DNA of 6,964 nt from Collinsella aerofaciens (GTDB lineage: Bacteria; Actinomycetota; Coriobacteriia; Coriobacteriales; Coriobacteriaceae), in contig JAUUSS010000111.1 of NCBI GenBank assembly GCA_030841765.1, forward strand, positions 1 to 6,964, given 5' to 3'. The notes under the pieces were generated by a model. That model was given only the letters and a program-made list of their open reading frames with translations. It was not told where the DNA came from and did not search any database. The position numbers and the translations under genes are program-made. Numbering within the stretch: the first letter of the stretch is position 1; the number at the start of each line of letters is the position of its first letter. This document shows, in pieces, positions 1 to 5,125 of the stretch.

Positions 1-43
1 ATTGGTTGTCCGCGGTGTCTCGCGGGCACTGTGAGTGTGGTGC

Positions 44-57
44 TTTTTTTTTTTTTT
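44..57. repeat. T14 homopolymer run next to G6C5
   Basis: Fourteen consecutive T residues are followed by GTG and then G6-C5, in the gene-free left edge beyond the 3' end of hipA. No complete gene is visible in 1-129. Frame 2 reads open from the left edge to a TGA at 32-34, but about ten codons are too few to call a gene. On the minus strand, the hipA direction, this is an A-run after a G/C stem, so it is not a hipA terminator. Such tracts are prone to slippage and to sequencing error. Confidence 0.8.
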
Positions 58-60
58 GTG

Positions 61-105
61 GGGGGCCCCCGGAGCTTTTGCGATGGGTGCCCCCTCTCTT
101 CTTTT
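61..105 (+). terminator. possible terminator of a plus-strand gene left of the window
   Basis: GGGGGC (61-66) can pair with GCCCCC (89-94), and the stem extends by CCC (67-69) with GGG (85-87) past a single bulged T. A pyrimidine tail (TCTCTTCTTTT, 95-105) follows. This is the layout of an intrinsic terminator read left to right, which would suit an unseen plus-strand gene converging on hipA. The T-tail is interrupted by C residues and no upstream gene is visible, so this is only a candidate. Confidence 0.3.
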
Positions 106-129
106 AAGAAATGGGAAATTGATTGGCGT

Positions 130-1434
130 CTAGCCCATATCCGCCCTGATGAGGTTGAGGGTGCGCTGGCAGTTTTCGCGGACGGGGCCGAGCATATGCT
201 CGCGCAGGTCCGCCATGCCGGGCAGGTCGGCGTATTCGTCCATGACCTCTTCCATGCAAATGGGTACCTCGTAGGCGAGGTCCATCATGGTCGCAAAGCA
301 AAACTTCTCGGATAGCCCGGCATCGGTGAGCGCCGCCTCCAGCGCGGGGTTGCCCATACCGTGGTATCGGCGGATAGCGCCTGGACCGATGCGCCCCACA
401 CGATTTTCGCCGCCAACGCTCATGGCCAGGCGTGCCCGACGTCGCATGCGCTCATACGCCAAACCCGACGCGACATCGTACATTCGAGCCATCATGGCTG
501 CGCCGTCGTTTCCAAGGAGCAGGGAATAGTTTTTCGCATGCGCATCCGGTGCGCCGATAATGGCGTTGAAGAACAGTATCTGCGTAAACAGATATAGGTT
601 AAGTTGATGGTGGCTCGTATTTACGAGGAGCTCTTGAATGTCGCGGGTGGTCGGGCCGCCGTCTGCCGTGTACTTTTGGGAGGGCATCACCCCAAGTGCC
701 TGACAGAGGTCTTCTTGATGTAGGCGCCTGATCGTTCCGTCTTCGACTTTCACGCGGTCATAGCGCTCAACAATGAGGGCAGGTTCGTCCTCAAACATAC
801 GATATTTGACGTTTGCCGTTGCGATACCGGCGCGCTGGGCGCTTTTCATGCAGACAAACTCATTGAGAGCCTCGAGTTTAAATCCGATAACGCCATTTTT
901 GAAAATATGCGTTGTGGGCGAGGAGCCTATGCATTCGCACCAGCGGCCGTTTGTGAACGCGAGCGCGAATTTGCCCTGGTTGCCTCCAAGCGACCAACTT
1001 TCATCTAGGCCCATCCACGATGCATCGCGGTCATCTCTGATCGACTTGAGACGGAGAGCAATTTCGTGGTCGTCTATAGGGCGGTATTCGCCAGCGCGAT
1101 GCAGGACGGCATCGGCATCTTCTTCGGCACAAAACTGCACTCCGCCCGGACAGTCGAGTCCGATATGGCTGAGCAACGCAACGGGATTGTTGGGCCTAAC
1201 GTCGAATTCGGCGGCAATCGCTTTTCGCTGGTCCTCGCTGTCGGGTAGAAGGCCAAACAGGTACGGATTCATGACCTGTTGTCCGTATGTGCGATTCGAT
1301 ACGGGTATGTTGGTCGATAGGGCTGGCCCGTCATAGTCATGATCGTAGGTAAAGCTGATAAGACCGTTCTCATCTTGCGTGAGCGTTCCCGCAGGTACGC
1401 CGCAAATAATGGTCCGAAGTGATGTTCTGGCCAT
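130..1434 (-). CDS. hipA: HipA-type serine/threonine kinase toxin
   Basis: Full-length 434-aa HipA-family protein (E. coli HipA is 440 aa). HipA kinases bind ATP in a PI3K-like fold and, in E. coli, phosphorylate glutamyl-tRNA synthetase, causing growth arrest and persistence. Visible motifs in order: an N-terminal HipA_N region (about 1-110); SLGGNQGK at 148-155, whose Ser148 corresponds to the E. coli autophosphorylation Ser150; TTHIFKNG at 174-181 with the likely ATP-binding Lys179; IVERYDR (221-227); RLHQEDLCQALG (237-248); the catalytic loop with Asp297, His299 and Asn302 in GAPDAHAKN; and YDVASG with metal-binding Asp320. No key residue is missing, so it should be active. The ATG is 3 nt past the hipB stop, with an AAGGG ribosome site (1444-1448) inside the end of hipB, so the two genes are co-transcribed and probably coupled. 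Codons are less GC-biased than in the cysS operon. The target in this organism cannot be read from sequence. Confidence 0.93.
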   Translation of the reverse strand: MARTSLRTIICGVPAGTLTQDENGLISFTYDHDYDGPALSTNIPVSNRTYGQQVMNPYLFGLLPDSEDQRKAIAAEFDVRPNNPVALLSHIGLDCPGGVQFCAEEDADAVLHRAGEYRPIDDHEIALRLKSIRDDRDASWMGLDESWSLGGNQGKFALAFTNGRWCECIGSSPTTHIFKNGVIGFKLEALNEFVCMKSAQRAGIATANVKYRMFEDEPALIVERYDRVKVEDGTIRRLHQEDLCQALGVMPSQKYTADGGPTTRDIQELLVNTSHHQLNLYLFTQILFFNAIIGAPDAHAKNYSLLLGNDGAAMMARMYDVASGLAYERMRRRARLAMSVGGENRVGRIGPGAIRRYHGMGNPALEAALTDAGLSEKFCFATMMDLAYEVPICMEEVMDEYADLPGMADLREHMLGPVRENCQRTLNLIRADMG

Positions 1435-1437
1435 TGG

Positions 1438-1908
1438 CTATTTCCCTTCGGGCTTGGTTTGGTTAGATACGTTTGCGGCAATCGAGACTCCGAGATTGGA
1501 CATGGCGAAATCGGCGAAGACCTCGTCGTAGAGTGCGGATGTAAAGGGGGCATCTGCAAGAGCCGGAATGGGGGTACTACGACGGTTGCGATGGTGAAAA
1601 CGTTGAGCGTGATGGCACCTGGGGGTGCTGCGAGGCAGCGGATTGGCATGCGGGGCGTCGACTGGTCGCTCGTTTTTCGCTTCGCCGATATCCCCTTGAG
1701 CGGCGAGTGCCAGTCCAAGAGCATTGAAAATCGTCAGCAGCTTGTCGAGTCGAATGCCGGTGGCGTCTCCTAGCTCGAGCGATGCGAGCAGGCGCTCCGA
1801 AACACTGGCCGTTTTAGCGAGGGCGGCACGGGTGAGACCCTGAGCCTCGCGTGCCTGGCGCACGTAGATGCCAGCTTGGCGCGGTGTGGTGATGGGAAGG
1901 GTGTCCAC
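1438..1908 (-). CDS. hipB: HipB-type Xre-family antitoxin and autorepressor
   Basis: 156-aa protein with an N-terminal helix-turn-helix of the Cro/CI/Xre type, about residues 12-68. It includes VRQAREAQGLTRAALAKTA and the recognition segment SERLLASLELG, then a fifth-helix stretch LDKLLTIFNALGLAL. HipB dimers neutralise HipA by binding it and repress the hipBA promoter, and HipA acts as co-repressor. The GTG start at 1906-1908 is chosen because AGGAG lies 6 nt upstream and no better start exists. It ends 3 nt before hipA. It is much longer than E. coli HipB (88 aa). After residue 75 comes a Pro/Arg/His-rich stretch (about 82-118), then a more regular segment SALYDEVFADFAMSNLGVSIA (124-144). 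The function of this tail is unknown. It could be a HipA contact or a degradation tag. Confidence 0.88.
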   Translation of the reverse strand: MDTLPITTPRQAGIYVRQAREAQGLTRAALAKTASVSERLLASLELGDATGIRLDKLLTIFNALGLALAAQGDIGEAKNERPVDAPHANPLPRSTPRCHHAQRFHHRNRRSTPIPALADAPFTSALYDEVFADFAMSNLGVSIAANVSNQTKPEGK

Positions 1909-1914
1909 GGCGAT

Positions 1915-1919
1915 CTCCT
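1915..1919 (-). promoter_or_regulatory. hipB ribosome binding site (sets the GTG start)
   Basis: AGGAG on the minus strand, 6 nt before the GTG at 1908. It begins only a few nucleotides from the base of the 17-bp inverted repeat, so a transcript that enters from mntP would present it next to a strong hairpin. Confidence 0.75.
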
Positions 1920-1921
1920 AA

Positions 1922-1966
1922 CGTGCAGACTTTTGCATATTAGTATGACATGCAAAAGTCTGCACG
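1922..1966. promoter_or_regulatory. hipBA operator pair O1/O2: perfect 17-bp inverted repeat
   Basis: CGTGCAGACTTTTGCAT (1922-1938) and its exact reverse complement (1950-1966) flank an 11-nt spacer. Each arm contains a TGCA-N6-TGCA element (1924-1937 and 1951-1964) that is itself a quasi-palindrome. This fits two HipB dimer sites, analogous to the multiple TATCC-N8-GGATA operators of E. coli hipBA, although the bases differ. The position straddles the predicted promoter just upstream of hipB, so autorepression is the likely role. Binding by HipB is inferred, not shown. Confidence 0.75.
1942..1950 (-). promoter_or_regulatory. hipBA promoter, extended -10 candidate
   Basis: The minus strand reads TGTCATACT, an extended -10 (TGN followed by CATACT, 4 of 6 matches to TATAAT), inside the spacer between O1 and O2. 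No good -35 hexamer is present, which is tolerable for an extended -10 promoter. The start point would fall near 1936, giving a leader of about 28 nt. TAATAT (1937-1942) is an overlapping alternative. Operator protein bound to either arm would cover this element. Confidence 0.45.
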
Positions 1967-2000
1967 AAAAGGCCTCATGCAAAACTCTGCATAAGGCCTT
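1967..2000 (-). terminator. mntP terminator hairpin
   Basis: On the minus strand AAGGCCTTATGCA, a 6-nt loop and TGCATGAGGCCTT form a 13-bp stem with one mismatch (1976/1993). It ends in a short TTTT run (1967-1970, two of these in the stem). It begins 37 bp past the mntP stop codon. The T-run is short, so termination may be incomplete. The upper stem and loop contain the third hipB operator-like site. Confidence 0.5.
1977..1992. promoter_or_regulatory. third hipBA operator-like site O3
   Basis: TGCAAAACTCTGCA at 1978-1991 differs from O2 (TGCAAAAGTCTGCA) at one base. Its start is exactly 27 bp from the start of O2, and O2 is exactly 27 bp from O1. The even phasing suggests cooperative binding of HipB or HipAB along the DNA. 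Confidence 0.6.
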
Positions 2001-2036
2001 GTGCTGGCGTTGAGTTTTGAGCGATTGTGCTTGGCG

Positions 2037-2621
2037 TTACAGCGCCAAAATCCCCAGATGCTCAAGCAAGATCTTAAGCCCGATGAGGATGAGCACGACG
2101 CCACCCACGATGGTGGCGGGTTTTTCGTAGCGCGCGCCAAAGGTGTGGCCGATCGCTACGCCGGCGACGGAGAAGATAAACGTCGTGATGCCGATAAGCG
2201 ATACGGCGGGAACGATGTCAACCGAGAGCGCCGCAAACGAGATGCCTACGGCTAGGGCGTCGATTGAGGTGGCGATGGCGAGGATCAGGTATTCTACCAG
2301 GTCAATCTTTTCGGCATCCTTGTCGTCGCCTTCGTTCTCATCTTCGTCTTCGGAAAAGGCTTCCCACAGCATTTTGCCGCCGATAAAGGCCAAAAGGATA
2401 AAGGCGATCCAATGGTCGATGGGTCCGATGATGCCCATGAATTGACTGCCGAGCGCCCATCCGATTACGGGCATGCCGGCCTGAAAGCCGCCAAAGAACA
2501 GGCCGAGCACTACGGCGACTTTAAGGTTGATTTTCTTCATGCCAAGGCCCTTGCAGATGGAAACGGCAAAGGCGTCCATCGAAAGGCCAGCGGCGAGCAA
2601 CACGAGCTCTGCGAGTCCCAT
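2037..2621 (-). CDS. mntP: manganese efflux pump MntP
   Basis: 194-aa inner-membrane protein of the MntP (YebN, DUF204) family, close to the E. coli length of 188 aa, which exports excess Mn2+. Two homologous halves are visible. The first has SMDAFAVSICKG (14-25, with Asp16) and GLFFGGFQAGMPVIG (40-54). The second has TSIDALAVGISFA (118-130, with Asp121) and an IGH-G helix at 158-162. The paired Asp residues match those essential in the family. Hydrophobic stretches suit six helices. An acidic loop (about 91-107, mostly Asp/Glu) separates the halves and may be cytoplasmic. The ATG has an AGAGGA site about 9 nt upstream. It diverges from disA and lies upstream of hipBA on the same strand. No recognisable full Mn riboswitch precedes it. 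Confidence 0.95.
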   Translation of the reverse strand: MGLAELVLLAAGLSMDAFAVSICKGLGMKKINLKVAVVLGLFFGGFQAGMPVIGWALGSQFMGIIGPIDHWIAFILLAFIGGKMLWEAFSEDEDENEGDDKDAEKIDLVEYLILAIATSIDALAVGISFAALSVDIVPAVSLIGITTFIFSVAGVAIGHTFGARYEKPATIVGGVVLILIGLKILLEHLGILAL

Positions 2622-2671
2622 AGTCTGGCTTCCTCTCTGCGGGCGAGCCCGATTACGCGACTACTCCCTCA

Positions 2672-2677
2672 TTAATA
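2672..2677 (-). promoter_or_regulatory. weak candidate -10 for mntP
   Basis: The minus strand reads TATTAA within CTCATATTAATGAG, a small dyad with CTCAT/ATGAG arms spaced by 4 nt (2669-2682). Transcription would begin about 45 nt before the mntP start. There is no convincing -35 element. The dyad overlapping the -10 could be a metalloregulator site, but no known consensus is matched. Confidence 0.25.
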
Positions 2678-2683
2678 TGAGAC

Positions 2684-2766
2684 CCGATGCTACCACATGA
2701 GCAGTCAAGAGAGCCTCGTCCCAAATGAGCTACCTAAGCTGTGTTCGCTCATTCTGTAAGCATCGG
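2684..2766. repeat. nested inverted repeats between mntP and disA
   Basis: CCGATGCT (2684-2691) is the exact reverse complement of AGCATCGG (2759-2766). Inside this pair, AATGAGC (2724-2730) is the exact complement of GCTCATT (2747-2753). ATGAGC also occurs at 2698-2703, 27 bp before the inner copy. The nesting could form an 83-nt two-stem RNA in a disA or mntP leader, or could be paired operator sites. No known riboswitch is recognised. Confidence 0.4.
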
Positions 2767-2830
2767 ATTTCGCAAGCGCCGCAGGGACAAACCGTGAGAA
2801 ACTATTTAGCGTTTATGGAGCGTATACGAT

Positions 2831-2845
2831 GGGAGCGATGCCTTG
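2831..2845 (+). promoter_or_regulatory. disA ribosome binding site and TTG start
   Basis: GGGAG at 2831-2835 lies 7 nt before a TTG at 2843. In this frame there is no ATG or GTG between the upstream stop (2807-2809) and 2843, so TTG is the only start that gives the usual DisA N-terminus. The two ATGs at 2829 and 2838 are in another frame. Confidence 0.7.
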
Positions 2846-3910
2846 GATAAGAACGAGCTGCAAAAGCGTATGGAACAGGCCATCCGCCTGACTGCCCCCG
2901 GTCAGCCGATCCGCACCGCCCTCGACATGATCATTGCCGGTCACCTGGGCGCCCTTATCTGCGTCGGCGACACCGAAAACGTGCTCGCTGCCGGTAACGA
3001 CGGCTTCCCGCTCAACATTTCGTTCACCTCGAACCGCCTGTTCGAGCTTTCCAAGATGGACGGCGCTATCGTTATCGATGGCGACCTCACCCAGATCCTG
3101 CGCGCCAACTTCCACCTCAATCCCGATCCCTCGCTCGCCACGAGTGAGACGGGCATGCGTCACCGCACCGCCGCTCGCATGTCGGTGCTCACCGATGCCA
3201 TCGTGATCTCGGTCTCGGCCCGTCGTGCCGTCGTCAACGTGTACGTTCACGGCAAAAGCTACGAGATTCAGCCTGTCACCACCATCATGAGCTCGGTCAA
3301 CCAGCTCGTCGCCACGCTCCAGACTACCCGTCAGTCGCTCGATCGCTCCCTGCTGCGCCTGACGGCCCTCGAGCTCGACGACTACGTTACGCTCGCCGAC
3401 ATTACCGGTATTTTCTCGAGCTTCGAGATCATGCAGCAGGCAAAGACTGAGCTTAAGGATTGCATTGTCAAGCTGGGCAACCAGGGCAAGCTCGTGCAGA
3501 TGCAGCTCGAGCAGCTCGCGGGCTCCAGCATGGATACCGAATACGACCTGATGATCCGCGACTACGCGAGCGATTCCTCCGAGGCAAACGCCGAGAAGAT
3601 TCGCGCCGAGCTCGCTCGCATGACACCTAAGGACCTGTCCGACCCACAGCATGTGGCGGCGGTTCTGGGCTATGACGACCTGGACGAGGACTCCGTCATG
3701 ACGCCGCTGGGCCTGCGCACGCTTTCGCGTGTGTCCGTCGTGCGCGACGGCGTGGCCGAGAAGATCGTTGACGAGTACGGCTCGCTGCAGGAGCTCATGG
3801 ACGACATTAGCGAGGATCCGGAGCGGCTGGGCGACTTTGGCGTCAACAACCCTGCCATTCTTGCGGACTCGCTGTACCGCATGAAGGGCACCAAACAGGG
3901 GAACGCATAA
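2843..3910 (+). CDS. disA: DNA integrity scanning protein DisA, diadenylate cyclase
   Basis: 355-aa cytosolic enzyme that makes c-di-AMP from two ATP. The family forms octamers, scans DNA and lowers its activity at branched structures. The N-terminal DAC domain (about 10-145) shows the signature DGA at 73-75 and RHRTA at 106-110, both needed for catalysis, so it should be active. A linking helical domain (about 150-285) follows. The C-terminal helix-hairpin-helix DNA-binding region (about 288-346) contains GLRTLSRVSVV and EKIVDEYGSLQELMD. The usual Gly-Val-Gly hairpin appears as DFGVNN (331-336), a little atypical. It starts with TTG and opens a tight operon: its TAA overlaps the ispD ATG by 1 nt. 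radA, its usual upstream partner in Firmicutes, is not next to it. c-di-AMP usually controls potassium and osmotic balance. Confidence 0.95.
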   Translation: MDKNELQKRMEQAIRLTAPGQPIRTALDMIIAGHLGALICVGDTENVLAAGNDGFPLNISFTSNRLFELSKMDGAIVIDGDLTQILRANFHLNPDPSLATSETGMRHRTAARMSVLTDAIVISVSARRAVVNVYVHGKSYEIQPVTTIMSSVNQLVATLQTTRQSLDRSLLRLTALELDDYVTLADITGIFSSFEIMQQAKTELKDCIVKLGNQGKLVQMQLEQLAGSSMDTEYDLMIRDYASDSSEANAEKIRAELARMTPKDLSDPQHVAAVLGYDDLDEDSVMTPLGLRTLSRVSVVRDGVAEKIVDEYGSLQELMDDISEDPERLGDFGVNNPAILADSLYRMKGTKQGNA

Positions 3911-4638
3911 TGGCGCCCGTATGCGCCGTGGTCGTTGCCGGTGGCAGCGGCCAGCGCTTTGGAAACCCCGGCGGCAAGCAGCTCGTTAACGTGGCGGGTC
4001 GTCCGCTCATGAGCTGGTCCATCCGCGCGTTTGATCGGAGCGACAAGGTCGGCCACATCGTCGTGGTTTGCCCTGCCGAGCGTCGTGCCGAGATGCGACG
4101 CCTGGCCATCGACCCGTTTGACTATGACACGCCCATCAGCTTTGCCGATGCCGGCGATACCCGTCAGGATTCCACCCGTGCCGGCGTGCATGCGGTTCCG
4201 GCGGGTTTCGAATATGTCGCCATTCACGACGGCGCTCGTCCGCTCATTACCACCGAGGCCATCGATCACGCTATCGACGTGCTTGTGGGCGACCGTTCGC
4301 TCGACGGTGTCGTGTGCGGTCAGCCCGCGATCGACACGCTCAAAATCGTCGACGGCGATAATATCGTCGAGACGCCGCCGCGCGAGCTCTATTGGGCTGC
4401 GCAGACGCCGCAGATCTTTAGCGTCGACGCCATGAAGCGCGCCCACACCGCAGCTATCGCCGAGGGCTTTATCGGTACCGATGATTCATCGCTGGTCGAG
4501 CGCATGGGCGGGCGCGTCCGCTGTGTCCAGAGCCCGCGCGATAACCTTAAGGTGACGCTGCCCGAGGACCTGCGTCCCGTAACCGCGATTCTGCTTGGCC
4601 GCATGGCTGAGGGAGAGGACCTTCCCCATGTTCAGTAA
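3910..4638 (+). CDS. ispD: 2-C-methyl-D-erythritol 4-phosphate cytidylyltransferase
   Basis: 242-aa enzyme of the MEP isoprenoid pathway that couples MEP with CTP to form CDP-ME. Visible family motifs: the nucleotide-binding loop VVVAGGSGQRFGNPGGKQ (7-24) with catalytic Arg16 and Lys23; AGDTRQDSTRAG (81-92); IHDGARPLI (105-113) with the metal-binding region at Asp107; AIDTLK (140-145); LYWAAQTPQIF (160-170); TDDSSLVE (190-197); and NLKVTLPEDL (212-221) with Lys214. The length is typical. The ATG overlaps the disA stop by 1 nt (ATAATG) and the end of ispD overlaps ispF by 11 nt, so translation is probably coupled. All the catalytic residues seen are intact. Confidence 0.97.
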   Translation: MAPVCAVVVAGGSGQRFGNPGGKQLVNVAGRPLMSWSIRAFDRSDKVGHIVVVCPAERRAEMRRLAIDPFDYDTPISFADAGDTRQDSTRAGVHAVPAGFEYVAIHDGARPLITTEAIDHAIDVLVGDRSLDGVVCGQPAIDTLKIVDGDNIVETPPRELYWAAQTPQIFSVDAMKRAHTAAIAEGFIGTDDSSLVERMGGRVRCVQSPRDNLKVTLPEDLRPVTAILLGRMAEGEDLPHVQ

Positions 4639-5122
4639 CCTGCGCATTGGCCACGGCTACGACGTCCACCGTTTGGTGGAGGGGCGTCGATGTATCATCG
4701 GCGGGGTCGACATTCCCTACGAGCGCGGCCTGCTGGGCCACTCGGATGCCGATGTGCTCGCGCACGCCTTGGCCGACGCCATTCTGGGCGCCTGCCGCGG
4801 GGGAGACATCGGCAAGCTATTCCCCGACACCGATCCCGCCTACGAGGGTGCCGATTCGATGGTGCTGCTCGCTCGCGTGATGGACTATGCGCGCGAGCTG
4901 GGCTTTGAGTTTGTCGATGCCGATTGCACCATTGCCTGTCAGCAACCCAAGATCACTCCGCACCGCGATGCCATGCGCGCCAACCTTGCCCATGCCCTGG
5001 GCGTTGACGTCGAAAACGTGGGCGTCGCCGCCACCACGACCGAAAAGCTCGGTTGGGAAGGCCAGGGCGAGGGAATCGGCGCCTGGGCCGTCTGCCTGCT
5101 ACAGAAAACCGTTAAGGAGTAA
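4628..5122 (+). CDS. ispF: 2-C-methyl-D-erythritol 2,4-cyclodiphosphate synthase
   Basis: 164-aa enzyme, typical length, that cyclises CDP-ME 2-phosphate to MEcPP with release of CMP, two steps after IspD. It acts as a homotrimer with a divalent metal in each site. GHGYDVHR (8-15) carries the metal ligands Asp12 and His14. GHSDADVLAHALADA (37-51) supplies His46 as the third ligand. GDIGKLFPDTDP (59-70) and ATTTEKLG (135-142) are the remaining signature stretches. The ATG at 4628 is chosen over an in-frame TTG at 4595 because it gives the standard N-terminus and has AGAGGA (4614-4619) about 9 nt upstream. It overlaps ispD by 11 nt. IspE, the enzyme between the two steps, is not in this window. 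Confidence 0.96.
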   Translation: MFSNLRIGHGYDVHRLVEGRRCIIGGVDIPYERGLLGHSDADVLAHALADAILGACRGGDIGKLFPDTDPAYEGADSMVLLARVMDYARELGFEFVDADCTIACQQPKITPHRDAMRANLAHALGVDVENVGVAATTTEKLGWEGQGEGIGAWAVCLLQKTVKE

Positions 5123-5125
5123 CGA

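Noticed and set aside
1450..1680. Frameshift in hipB
   Set aside because: The tail looks odd, but the frame remains open to a stop exactly 3 nt from hipA, and no alternative frame gives a better HipB-like end.
1922..1966. CRISPR-like or att repeat
   Set aside because: The repeats are operator-like, in inverted as well as direct orientation, in the promoter of hipBA. There are no further units or cas genes.
2622..2700. yybP-ykoY manganese riboswitch before mntP
   Set aside because: The minus strand has GAGGGAGTAG, like the conserved 5' end of that riboswitch, but only about 55 nt remain before the start codon. The conserved GACATAC-type 3' half is not found.
2700..2842. ydaO-type c-di-AMP riboswitch before disA
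   Set aside because: Fragments such as AGCTACCTAAGC and CCGTGAGAAAC recall pieces of the consensus, but they are in the wrong order and the core is missing.
2813..3652. 279-codon minus-strand frame opposite disA
   Set aside because: It is antisense to the DAC domain motifs of disA and has no recognisable domain, so it is a GC-rich shadow frame.
4595..4627. Upstream TTG start for ispF
   Set aside because: It would add 11 residues of no family similarity. The ATG at 4628 has a good ribosome site and gives the standard N-terminus.
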